A stretch of DNA of 64,000 nucleotides from Bugula neritina (lineage: Eukaryota; Bryozoa; Gymnolaemata; Cheilostomatida; Bugulidae): positions 6,439,241 to 6,503,240 of the forward strand of contig OZ037768.1 of the NCBI GenBank assembly GCA_964035545.1. Direction: 5' to 3'. The notes under the pieces are model-generated. The model ran no database searches and was not told where the DNA came from. It was given only the letters and a program-made list of their open reading frames with translations. Shown piece by piece: positions 38,101-49,979 of this stretch (position 1 is the first letter of the stretch; the number at the start of each line of letters is the position of its first letter). A program made the translations under genes and the position numbers.

Positions 38101-41100
38101 ATAAGTCCATATCTTGATTTTCAGTTTTCATTGAATCCCTGAAGACGTAACAAGACAAGGGAAACATCCAATCAGATATGGAGGTATTGACAAAGGTCAG
38201 GTGTGACAACAATCAATACATAGCCAAGTAAACAACTCGTGAACTACATGAGTCGGTCAAACACTATAATAGCTACTGTATGTAATGTAGCATATATAAT
38301 ACAATAATGTTATATAATATAACAATATTTATATGATAATTAAAATATGATAGGTGCACACTACATAGTATATACAAATCTAATAAAATGAATAATGCCG
38401 GTTTACATAAGCACTTAACTTAAAAGCCTGTAAAAATTAAAAGATAAGAGTTACGTGCTCTAGCCCATTAACAGCTCCAACATAACCATGTAACAATATT
38501 TTGGTGAACAAAATATTGAGCACAAAATAAGTTGATGCCCAAGTTATATTTTAATCATTTTCAAAACCAACATATGCAGGTGAAATATGTCTATATGTTG
38601 ACTACATGTTTGTGTATGTGAACTACATGTTTGTGTATGTTGACCACATGTTTGTGTATGTGGACCACATGTTTGTGTATGTGGACCACATGTTTGTGTA
38701 TGTGGACCACATGTTTGTGTATGTGAACTACATGTTGGTGTATGTGGACCACATGTTTGTGTATGTGAACTACATGTTGGTGTATGTTGACCATATGTTT
38801 GTGTATGTTGACCACATGTTTGTGTATGTTGACCACATGTTTGTGTATGTTGACCATATGTTTGTGTATGTTGACCACATGTTTGTGTATGTTGATCAAA
38901 TGTTTGTGTATGTGGACCACATGTTTGTGTATGCTGCCTGTAGTTGACCAGTGACTTCCTGTTTTGCTGCCATTAACACGGCAGCAGCACCCGAGTAAAC
39001 AGAGCGTGCTACCTGTGCACGTGCTGCAAAATGTGCAGCTTCCAGGCTTGTGGTTATCCTGGAAGATGATGTTTGTTCCTCTGGGATGTGTAGACATTGT
39101 ATTCAGACCTTAGATGTGGGCTTTGGTAGAGATAATTTCCCCAAACAAACCATAACATGTTTAATTTTGTTTTTAGGCACTTGTGAGGCTTCATTCTTAA
39201 ATGATTTGGAACCGAAATGATACCTACTACAAAGTATAGTAGGCTAGGGGTTAAAATAAATTTCACTATCATATAGTTAGAAGCTAAAACCAAGTACAAA
39301 GTTTTCTTAGCTAATTCAACACTTGGTCCTTAGATTAGCCTGTCTTGCAGTTTTCTCTATTTTCTTCCACATACTAGAGTCTGTGGACATGTTTCCCAAA
39401 AATGTATACACTGTGTGGGCATCCATTAAGCATAACCTTAGACTATTTTAACCACCAAAAATAAATGAAAGAACTACGAAGGAAAGTCTAGTCAGTTATA
39501 GTTCTGGGGAGCATAAACCAGGTAAATATCTCAACCATATATTGTTTGGCAATGCCAAAGAATTTATTAGAATCTATTTCGTAAATTCTGTAAATTGCAA
39601 GCAACTATTTTTCCGATCTTAAAAGATGAATTTGATTAAAAAGATAAATTTGTAAGATAAGAGTTCATGTAATATATACATTATATTATATAATATATAA
39701 TGTATAAGCTGAACTTGTAAGATAATGACACTAGGCAATGCACATGTAGTATAATAAATACCTTTACCAGAGTGCATGTGAGTTACATGCTGTTCAAGAG
39801 CCAGTAGTGATGCAAACACCTGCTTCAGACTCTGCTTGGCACAGTGTGTGCAGTGATATTCCAGCGGCTTGCCAGGAAGTGTGAGACCAAAGGAAGTTGT
39901 TTTTGAAGAATGATTGCCATCAGCCGAGGCTGGCACACCATGTGCATGACCTTTGAGATGCTCGTCAAGGTCATAAAGGTTAGAAAATGAGACTCCACAA
40001 AGTTGGCAGCTGTGAACGGCTTGGCTATTCTTCACTGGCAGCTGCAGGTATACAATCATACAATGTGCAGCCATAAATTTAGACATCTATTCTAGACATT
40101 TCTATTCATTGTATAACTACCTAATGTATTAGTGTCTGCAAATTCACACACCATACAGAGTATATTTACCAACTTATGAGAAGCCATTGAGTGGCTAAAC
40201 TTCTTTTTGTTTCCCATTAAACAGATTGACTTATAATAATAAAAAAATGTTAAGTTACTCGTTGTAACCAAGTTGTCTATAACATCTTTCTTCTATATAA
40301 AAATTGATTTTTTGTTTAGAATAGCGTATTTCAAAAAAGCTTAGACTTATTTATAATAAGTTACTGGCAAAAAGAAAAAATTAATATGACAGGAAGTTGA
40401 TCTAGTACGCAATGTTCAATTGAGTAAGGGAAATTCCCTTCAGAGAAGTGTATTTTTAAACTACTGGGTAACTCCTTCCTATGGCCTGAAATTTAAGCAT
40501 ATTATAAGCATTTAGCATATATAAGTATGGCCTGAGATTAGTAGTACATGTAGTGGAGCAGAGGGAAGGTTGGTAGTTTTCAATATACAATTATATTATA
40601 TTTACAATAGCTACCATTTGCCACTCTTCTCACAGCAGTCAGGAACTTATTGTAGTGAGTAAAGAAGATCAAATTTTGTGTGTTTACATTGAAAGTGACT
40701 TTATAAAAGGTAATTTGATTAAAAGACAATTTATGTTTACTAATTATTCAGTAGGCTATTGTAGTAAATACATTGATAAATGTAATTGATCATCAAAAAT
40801 GCTTTCATAGGTGGAAAGTAGAAGGTCAAAAAGAAAAGCTACTCTATTGTTATGTGTTTTAAGCATTTATGCTGATTTTTTTCCAGAAAATTTTGCTTTG
40901 TGTGATGAGCTTGTATGTCTTGGTAGCAGTCAAGCTATAAAGATGGGAGATAGCTCCCGCATATTAGACTGGTGCTAAAAACCTTTAGGCTATATAAAAT
41001 ATAAACTATTTTAAAAAGCAGACTTTTGTAAATAAGCAATTAGCCTTGTTCAAGTTTGTCAAGTGCAATATTATAGACTAGCATTCCATACTGGATTGGT

Positions 41101-44100
41101 AATGGATCACCAGGAATGTACTGTTAAATAGAAATTAAATGTTGCTAAATAAATCCAGAGTATGGACTGTCTGGTTAAGCATCTGCTCCTAAGCTAGACA
41201 TCTATAATATCCAGGACATTTTAGCTTACCCCAATCTGATTGAGAGCCAGGAAAAAGAGTAAAGACTTACTGGTGCTGCTGTACGATTTATCGCTGCCAG
41301 ACGGTCAGACATATAATATATATAAATAACAATTATAGTCTCACCTCCGCCTACATCACGGCAATACTATTATTACCACGTAGCCACCAAATAACCATTA
41401 AAGCCCGCCAACTGCTCCCTAGATAGCAGCAATTAAGCCTTTCACCAAGATTTTTTTACAGATAAAAAACCATAAATGGCTTTTCCGTAAAAAAGCCGTC
41501 AGATCAAACTTTGTGAAAATTGTAGCGTATAGGCAACGGTAGGGCAGTGCTATTTTTGTCAAGTATTGCAATGAAATGTTGCACAGTAAAATAATTGTAG
41601 TTTACTGTTTTAAGAGCTTTATTTAACAAGTGTTGCAAAGAACTGCCAATTACTTCAATCACCCCAGGAGCCATTTAATTTTAAAAATAATCTTTGACTT
41701 GGTCAAGCTATTGTCTTTAAACTATAGAAAATTTCCTTCAAGAGCACTAAAACTATGAATGAAACTAAACATTTAATAATTAGGGTAGATAGATAGATTG
41801 GTAGGTAGGTAGGTAGGCAGGCAGGTAGGTAGGTAGGTGTGTAGGTAGGTATTATTTAACCTCTTCATATATTTATCCATCTATCTCACTATCTGTCTGT
41901 CTGTCTTTCTATCCATCTATCTACCTACCTACACATGTGTAGGTAGGTAGATAGATGGATAGAAAGACAGACAGACAGATAGAGAGATAGATGGATAAAT
42001 ATATGAAGAGGTTAAATAATAATTACTCTCAATGACTGAAAATAATTGCACTAGCTATGGAAATAAAGAAAGAGATTTAACATAAACTGATTGAATTTCT
42101 GGACTAGTTTTTATCTTCTTCACAAAAAACCATTCAAATTTGTATTTAGTATACTCCCAAAAGGTTTTCAAGAAAAATTCTATTGCCAAATAAACAAGTA
42201 TGAGAAAGATTTTTCTGATGAAAGACGAGGGAGAGGGGGAGTTTTCCTGTCTACTAAATTAATTTTTTTGGGCTAATTGAATTCTTCTGAGGAGACAACC
42301 CTCTAAACTGTTTCAATTAAAAGGGTGGAAGCAAGTTAATGCTTGACGCTTGTGGTTTAAAATTTTAAAAACATGCCGGATCGACATACAAACTTTCAAC
42401 TATATAAAATATCGCTATTCTTACTCATTAATTCTAAACCAGATAGAATTCAATTTCAGATGTGAAAAAAATTAATCTGAACCTTTTATGACCTCAAATA
42501 AGAATAACCGAAAACTAGAGGGAGACAAGCAATAAATATGAGCCTTACATATCAAAATTATTACTTTTTATTTCTATGTATAAATTTGAAACCCAAACAT
42601 TTAACTTGACTCTTTTTTAAATGAGCTTGAGGGCAACAGACATTAAAAAATATCATAACTTTTAAATTAAATACTTCTTTGCTATTTTTATATTTCCGAT
42701 ATAGCATTAAGCCTGCATAAGTTTTTTATTTTCTTTTGCAACAGAGTGAAAAGGAACTAAAAATCGTTCCCATCTCTAATAAAATTTATAAATTTTTTGC
42801 TATAGCAGAGCAATATTATAAAATTGCTCCCCTGAGAAGATTTACTGGCATTACTAGTTCCAGGCTATTTTAGTGTCAGGTGAATCACCGGAAGATAGCA
42901 TACAATGAGCATCACGCTATATAATTGTTATACTTGGATCACCACGCAAGCAAGAGTAAAATCTGAACACTAAATAACAGAGTTCACTCTGCTACATCAA
43001 GGAGTAAGGTTTATAGGACTCGGCTGTATATATACTATAACTACTCTATGCTACCTTACTAGAGCATCTTAATGTAGAATAATATAATTTCATGCATTAT
43101 TAGATACTTTAAACTATGAATGCTTTATAAGCTGCATTCAACATAAACGATCAAACCAAACCTGGTCAAATAATAATGCTGTTTATTTTTCTGTATTTGT
43201 AGGGTCTAGACTCAAGAGAATGAACCTTAGGGCTAGCTAGTACATGAGAGAGGGTTATAAGTTCACACTCCCCATCCAACTGAGAGAACACACTCTAACA
43301 GTGCCAAGATCTAGCGCAGCACTCAATAGCAGACTCGCAGGGCAAGCAATGCCCCTACAGAGTTGGCCAGCAGGGGAATGGTAGTGAGATACAGGCATTG
43401 ACTGCTTGGATATAACACACACTGCTCTCCGTTATATATCAGATATTTTTATGTAGACTACAATTGATTATATGCTTGTCCTTAAAAAGTCCATAAGAGA
43501 AATGATAACCAATGCTAGGTGACAGAGTTACATAACCATAGGTGAGCTTAGTGTAGCAAGTTTTTTCTAATACAACCCAGTGATTTATTAACCCTTTGAC
43601 CTCCTACAGTGTGAACTTTAACCCTTTTATACAACCAGGCAAACTTACAAGTATTTTTTTAACTGTTCAAATGAAACTAATTTAAGACATTATTTTGTAA
43701 TCAATGCATTTTAATGCAAACTAATTAAGCAACTAGAAAAATCTTTAATTCAATCTTAATCACTTGTTTTTAACAGTTACAGGGAAATTGTCACCAACTG
43801 TATATGTCTATTTGCAATTTACGTTTTAATGCTGACTACAAAAAACCAGGAAGTCATTAGAACACCCCACGCAGGTACACATGCTGTGTAAATGTTGCAA
43901 ACGTGCAGGCTATGTTGATGTTAAGCATATATTGCTGCAGGATATTATGCAGCCTAATTAAAGTGACACAAGTAATGAATTATATGAGCCTGCCCTGCCC
44001 CCACTCAATGCAAAGCATTTTATTGCCAACAGGAGACTATGACAATTGTTATTAACACCATATACAAGATTCCACACGTGTAAATCATTTCTTAAACTTT

Positions 44101-47100
44101 TTATGAAAATGACTTTTTCTTTGTAATTTTTCTAAAACATCTAATAAAATTGATTTATATCAGACTACAGTTCACTTTCAGGTTCACTGTAAACACAGCC
44201 AGTCTACCAGTAACTAAGATATGAACAGAGCTGAAACAAATTGATGAAATGCTTTAAGTATTTCTGGCTGCCCTTAGTTTTCTTAGTATGATTAAGAAAA
44301 TTAATCATTAGAAACATCAAAAGAATTGATCAAAATAAATTAAAACCACTAAAATTTAGCACAGGCAAAATATATACCAGAACAAGCATCTTTAGAGAAG
44401 TACATAAAATAGTATAATTGTAGAGAGAGACAACTCCCAATACACAAAACAAAATGCTGTGGCATGAACTGAAATACTTACAGAAACATTGGGCTGCTTT
44501 TCACTAAAATCAGCGCTGCCAGGGAGCTCTTCTGACTTGCGGTGTGCTCCGGGAAACCATTTACCATTTCCGTGACTCTTGATATGGTTTTTCAGGTGGT
44601 CACTTCTGAAATGTTAAAACTAGAATGTTTGTTTATTAAAAAACAAACTTGAGTAATTTATATATTAGTAATTACTACATACCCTGTATACCATTTACAA
44701 CTAAAGGATGGTATCTTGCATGTAAGAGTATTCAATACAAAATATTAAATTTTTCACAAGGAGTTATCTTCTCACTGGCTATGAATAATAACACTAACAA
44801 CTCTTAATTAAAATGCATGAAAATCTCCATCTTGACTAAAAGTATCCCAAATACAGTTCCCCACTTCAGAGTACGGTTACTGGTTACCAGAAGAAGTTAT
44901 TTGGAAAATATAATAATAATAATAATACGTGCCTTGAAAATGCAGCGTTACAAAGTGTACACTTGTAATTCCTGTCTCCGGTATGAAGCTTCATATGTCT
45001 GTCTCTGCTACGTTTATGCCGGAACTCTCTTTGACAAAACTCGCACTGATAAGGCATCTCATCACTGTGAATCTACAGTTAAATTGTGCTTACTACTATA
45101 ACTACATATTAACAGTAAACGTTTCCAATTTAAATAAATAGTTCAGTTAATTACATTAATAACCATAATCTGTATGAAATATTTTTACAGATTAGCACAG
45201 TAAAAAAACACAACGTATATCATACATAGTATACTCTAGAGTCTAGACTGAATTAATTCAAGAGTTGTCCTACATAAAAAATAAATGTTAGGAGAGGATA
45301 ACTACCAGATTACAACTGTGGCACCCAATTAGTAATGGACTACATAAATGATATACAACTACTGCAGAAAACCATTAAATTTATTAAGCAGATTAAAAAA
45401 GCGACATCTCTAACAATTTCTAAAATGTATAAAAGTGAAAAATAACACCAGCTGAAGTCATAAGAATAATGGCTACTAAAGCATTTCAGCAAGGAACGTG
45501 TATATTTTATGTATTCTGAAAACATAGCACATAATCAATGTTTAGTTTGTCGTGGATATTTGCAAAGCTGGGCACAATGCCTGTACATGCATATCAGCAC
45601 AAGGACACATGGGATGTGCAAAAAGCAAAACCTTAGACCATGTGCCCCTCATGGGGCATTATTAGGTCTAATTAGCGAGTGGAAAAGTGACTAACCACAT
45701 TTGGCACTTGACTCAAGAGATGCTCCAGTATTGACAGTACAAATTACTTACTCAGTTTAGTTGTGGAGAGCCTGAAGCCACCTTGCATGTTTATATGTAC
45801 TTTATTATTATAACAACTAATCAGCTAATATACTTTAGATATATACATGTAGTGTATTACATTAATTAATATATTTTAAACTAAGGGTAGTGACACTAGC
45901 GTACATCCTGCTGAGGGTTAAGATAAGTGTGAGCCTGCTGTTAGTTCATACCTGGCTTAAGCCACAGGCATTACTCTTTTACTGCATTTCTATTGCTTGC
46001 AAATGGATGCTTGTATGAATGGATTTGTGGATAAACTTATGGTTGTTGTTTCATTCGATGTAACTATTTCCAAACATTGAATAAAAAATCCACTTGCACA
46101 ATGTGCATAGAAGCTTGGAAATGTAGTGTTACATTTTTAACAGAAATGTTTAGTACATAGGAACTTGGCTGAGCAAAAGCTAACACTGGTAATGTTATGC
46201 TATACATGAGTAAAATATTCTGTTCTTGCACACACCAAGTACTAGCTGATGTCTAAAGAGTCATGCTAGCTGGGATTGGTCTTTGACGCAGAACTTTGAA
46301 CAGTTGGTGTGACAATTCCCTAATGTACAGTATGTCAAAGCCATCTGATAATATTAACAAATCCCTTATCTCATAAATTATGGAGCACACCAATGTTGTG
46401 ATAAAAGAAATATGCATCTAGAATACTAATCTCAAAGGATTGCTTCTGTTGGGGTTATATATATGTATATCACATACTTTATAGGTTGTAGTAACCACAA
46501 CCTAGTTGTACTTTAATATTCATATTACTCATAGAAGGCATACTTATTACTTATAGAAGATTTACATATTATTTATAGAAGGCGTACATATTATTCATAG
46601 AAAGTATACATATTACTTATAGAAGGCAAACATATTACTCATAGAAGGCATGCATATTACTTATTACTATAATAATTCTTATATAATATAAAAATGTGAC
46701 AGCCAGTTGATCTGAAAAGCTTTAGAGATGCTTTGGTGCAACATAATAAATTTACAAGTGCACAGTTAACTACATTTACTATAATATAGTTATTCAAACC
46801 TTTAAAAAGGTCACATATTGTTTTGTCTAAATAATGTAATGTGAGAATATTAACTCTAGTAAACATTGAGCCATCTTGCTGACACAAACTTGTGCTGCCT
46901 GCCTAATGATACTATAGATTAACATAATAACTTATAGAATCTGCTTTCAGTACAACTCCCAAGCTGATGTGCCAGACACATAAACACACAGTATTGGATG
47001 GGAAGTTAGAGCTGTTTACAGACACTATAGAGCATGGAGCACTATTCTCTACTATTCAACATACCAATTCATGGTCCTTGACATAGCTAAATTTAGAAAA

Positions 47101-49979
47101 TGCTTTCTCACAGTAGGAACAGGGGTAAGGAAACTCTTTGCTGCCGGTGCCACTACCCAACTGAGACGATGACTTTGGTGCGTCGGATGTGCTGTCTTCT
47201 GAATCACTTTCAGCATACAGCTATAAATAGAATGTAACTGACTACAGAACTCCTAGCAGCAGTATATAATAGTACGTCAATTCAATGATGTGACCCCAAA
47301 TGGCTACTATACTATGCTACCATTTCAAAATTATCATATTTTTAGAGATATTAAAGAATGACTCATTCATTTGAATGTGTTACTATATATTCACAAAATA
47401 GAGTATTTAACTATAATGCTACTTTCATGGTAAACTTATTTAGTAACATTAAACTTTTACTTTCAGTCATTTCATCAAAAATAATTTTTAATTTAATCTT
47501 AGACATAATATATCAATAATTTGTGTTAGTAAGTCATGATCCACAATCTAATTGGATAGATGAAAATAAATACTTATATAGTTGCTACTTTTAAAGTTTT
47601 ACGGAAAAGATATGCTTCAAATTAATGTTCGGATTCATAACAAAGAAGATCATGTGTTGGAATTATAGACCAACAACTATAAATTTATATCATTTCAAAG
47701 TGTAATTATACAATTACTATACTTAACAAAAAAGTGAGTAAAACTTTTAAGTTCAAGGAGTTTCATAGAAGTTAACATGCGAGCATAAGAATAAATATAA
47801 TATAAATATATGTTATTATGCTAACCACTGGAGACACACTTGGTTTTTCAGTTAGACATGTGTTAGACTTTGGAGTGGCGGCCATAGACTCGGGGTCGGA
47901 ATTCACTTCACCTGTTCAAAATTCAACAAATGATCAGAGCCACCATTAAAGAAGCATTTGGAAAAGACTTGGGTATTAGCAGTAGCTGCGTCGCTTGTGC
48001 ACTTAGAGTGAGCCACACAGGGATCTACTAAAAGAGAAAATTTAATTTATTTAGCTATAATATTGCAAGTTTCATTTCTCAAGGGATGGAGGGAGTGATG
48101 AAGATTTGATGAAAACCAATAATAACTACTAGAAAGTTACGGGTTGCATGCTCTATTCAAGTTTATACTTCTTTAGTTAAAATAGATTATATATAGGGAG
48201 GAGTCCCACGGGGCAGGCCATGCTTGGGTTATCAATGATCACTTTATTAATTATATTATTAGAGTTTTATAGAGCCTATCCAAAGGGAATGGAGTGAAAG
48301 GGATAAGATTCTAGCAATTATCTTTTATGAAAGCAGCCATTTCACAAAGCAAACCCAAATTTTACAAAAGAGCAAACATCTGTGAAGTACCAAGGGAGTA
48401 GAAGGAAGGAAAGCTAGTGGTCTAACATTCATACCACCCCAGTTGGCTCAAACAACAAACTTTATTTCATGAGAGTGTCTTTTCACATCTCTGTGAATAA
48501 ACCTAATTAGTCATAACAAGCTATAAGGAGGTTTCGTCTTTGAACAACTCTCCATGGAATAGACAGAGGTGTTTCTCACCTGTGAGGTAAATCAGATGGT
48601 GGGGGATGGAACTGTATGCTACGTATGAAATTGGCTTTAAGAAAATCAAACTAGCATTTTTCTAGAACAGATGAATTTAAACAAATTTCTATTTTTATTT
48701 CTATTAGGTTAAAGAAATACAATAAATACAAACCATCATCTCCAGAGAATGGTGCAGGGCTTGAACAATCTTCAGACACCTCTATAACAAAATATGGACT
48801 GCTACACGACTAGCATAATAACTTGTATACGTCAAAGTTAATTAATGCATAAAACTATATTTTAATTAAATATTATATAATTTGATTTGATGTAATAATA
48901 AATTTAAATAGTCACCATCAAATTTATTTTAATGCATATTATTATGAAACTGCAAAACTCTTTTCTTTAAAATCGCAATAAAAAGTATGGCTATTGTAGA
49001 AATTAGTCTCAAAAGATATATTTTCAATAATAGTACATTATGTTAACACCAAATATAACAAGCCATGAAATGGCCAAGACAAGTTTGACAGTTTGATGCA
49101 AATGCTATATATATTCATTTTAAGAATGGGGTTTTGTAGTGCTGCAACAATTCAGTTATAAAATAATGTTAAGCTGAGGTATATACTGGTGGAGCACAGG
49201 CTAAATATAACATGCTGAGAAGTAAATTGCTATTCCGACACACATCAGTGCCAGTGGCCACATGGGGTCATGTCAGTTGCTAATTGATAACACATAACAC
49301 ACTGTCCATAAGAGCTTCAACTGCTGTGCCGTCACAGTGGGATGCCAAATAATTTTAGTGTTTCAAGAAGCTAATAATTCTACATTGTGTGTCAAGCTGA
49401 GCTTTTCAGCATCATTGGTGATGTAAACACGGCTCAGCAAATCAAGGAGTTGGTAATAGCACAAGCATAGCAGGAATTTTAAATACCAATCATAAACATA
49501 ACTGCTTGTTTAGTAATATTTGTAAATAAATAGCTTCTCTCTCCTTACTATACCTCTGCACCGAAATTGTAATTATAAAATACATTAATTGCTCAAGTTG
49601 AATGTAATCACAAACCGATATTTGTCTTCTCTGTTTTTTCAAGTTCATCATTCACTTTGCAACTTTCATCTTGACTCTCTACAGCAATATCAGGTTCATC
49701 TACATCTGCGAAATTGCAAACATTTTATCATATTGTATTATATATTTAACATTAAGATTATATTACATTATAATAATGCTGAACAAAATATACGAATTTC
49801 AAATGCTGTGGGCACTATAATTAGGGAATTACAATGGTAATTTAAATGTGACAAAGCTTACAGCACAGACCTCGAGATAACATTGAAACAAGCTGGTACA
49901 TGATATACTAACTGGTTGAAAAGTCTAGAACTTTACCTTTAAAAGATCTGGGGTTACTCTGCTTTCTTCTAGACGCCAT
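29185..49979 (-). CDS. ZNF423: ZNF423/ZNF521 (OAZ) homologue, multi-C2H2 zinc-finger transcription factor
   Basis: Nineteen minus-strand exons: 49937-49979, 49616-49705, 48734-48781, 47826-47911, 47065-47220, 44933-45072, 44482-44605, 39768-40041, 37325-37503, 36849-37104, 36499-36602, 35649-35885, 34831-35067, 34264-34383, 33784-34014, 32473-32598, 31663-31800, 29831-31316, 29185-29549. They total 4440 nt (1479 aa) against about 1300 aa in vertebrates. The N-terminus [14 protein letters not shown] matches the MSRRKQxxPRS repressor (NuRD-recruiting) motif. About 28 zinc fingers follow in the family order, including [40 protein letters not shown], and the C-terminal [10 protein letters not shown]. 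Vertebrate relatives bind EBF and SMAD proteins and act in BMP signalling and neural or blood differentiation. The donor at 44931-44932 is GC, not GT. An acceptor abuts the start codon, so a 5' non-coding exon must lie upstream. The 39768 donor has an in-frame alternative 6 bases further on. Confidence 0.93.
29700..29771 (-). repeat. tRNA-like sequence, probable tRNA-derived SINE head or tRNA pseudogene
   Basis: On the minus strand, an A-box-like TGGTGTAGTGCTTAGC is followed by a loop TTGCAAG that would place a GCA (Cys) anticodon, then an exact B box GGTTCGAATCC. The acceptor and T stems pair poorly (5' GGCTCCT does not match the 3' end), so a working tRNA is unlikely. It sits in the last intron of the ZNF423-like gene, in the sense orientation, and an AT-rich stretch follows it. 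Confidence 0.6.
32599..32935. repeat. ATAATATAAT-type low-complexity array
   Basis: About 340 bases of degenerate ATAATATAAT units directly follow the acceptor side of a ZNF423-like exon. On the minus strand it reads as Tyr/Ile/Leu/Cys-rich open frames that are not genes. Confidence 0.9.
36240..36345. repeat. (TA)n-rich low-complexity tract
   Basis: TATATAATG and pure TA units in an intron of the ZNF423-like gene. Confidence 0.85.
38595..38937. repeat. 21-bp minisatellite, about 16 units
   Basis: Units of the form TGACCACATGTTTGTGTATGT repeat about 16 times with small changes (GGACC/TGACC/GAACT). A 21-base period keeps frame, so both strands stay open: HKHVV-type repeats on the minus strand and MFVYVDH-type on the plus strand. 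The array lies in an intron of the ZNF423-like gene. Confidence 0.92.
41785..41850. repeat. (TAGG)n / (TAGA)n microsatellite
   Basis: Tetranucleotide units TAGA, TAGG and CAGG lie immediately left of the palindrome at 41851-42020, whose arms contain the same tetranucleotide families. Confidence 0.9.
41851..42020. repeat. 170-bp near-perfect palindrome without spacer
   Basis: Left arm 41851-41935 and right arm 41936-42020 are reverse complements with one mismatch that I could find, centred on ACACATGTGT. Arms combine unique sequence (ATTATTTAACCTCTTCATAT) with TCTA, TCTG and CTAC tetranucleotides. Such a foldback can form a cruciform or be a sequencing or assembly artefact. Confidence 0.93.
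46521..46665. repeat. 22-bp minisatellite, six units
   Basis: The TAGAAGG-like core recurs at 46532, 46554, 46576, 46598, 46620 and 46642, an exact 22-base period, in an intron of the ZNF423-like gene. Confidence 0.85.
47912..48027 (-). other. possible alternative (poison-like) exon in the ZNF423-like gene
   Basis: After the exon at 48734-48781, this 116-nt segment has a good acceptor (TTTTAG) and stays open in the correct phase ([10 protein letters not shown]...LLNFEQ). Its final CAG is also the acceptor of the next constitutive exon (47826-47911). If both are retained without splicing, the reading meets TGA two codons later. It is either ordinary intron or a regulated exon that truncates the protein. 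Confidence 0.35.

Larger units (their letters stand above)
40042..44481. other. 4.4-kb intron of the ZNF423-like gene
   Basis: This intron separates the third zinc finger from the fourth. It holds the TAGG/TAGA microsatellite and the large palindrome at 41851-42020. I see no zinc-finger exon in it, although vertebrate ZNF423/ZNF521 have several more fingers at this point of the protein. Confidence 0.5.

Noticed and set aside
38591-39097. 168-codon minus-strand open frame with HKHVV repeats (and the matching plus-strand frame)
   Set aside because: It is produced by a 21-bp minisatellite, lies in an intron of the ZNF423-like gene, and is open on both strands because of the period alone.
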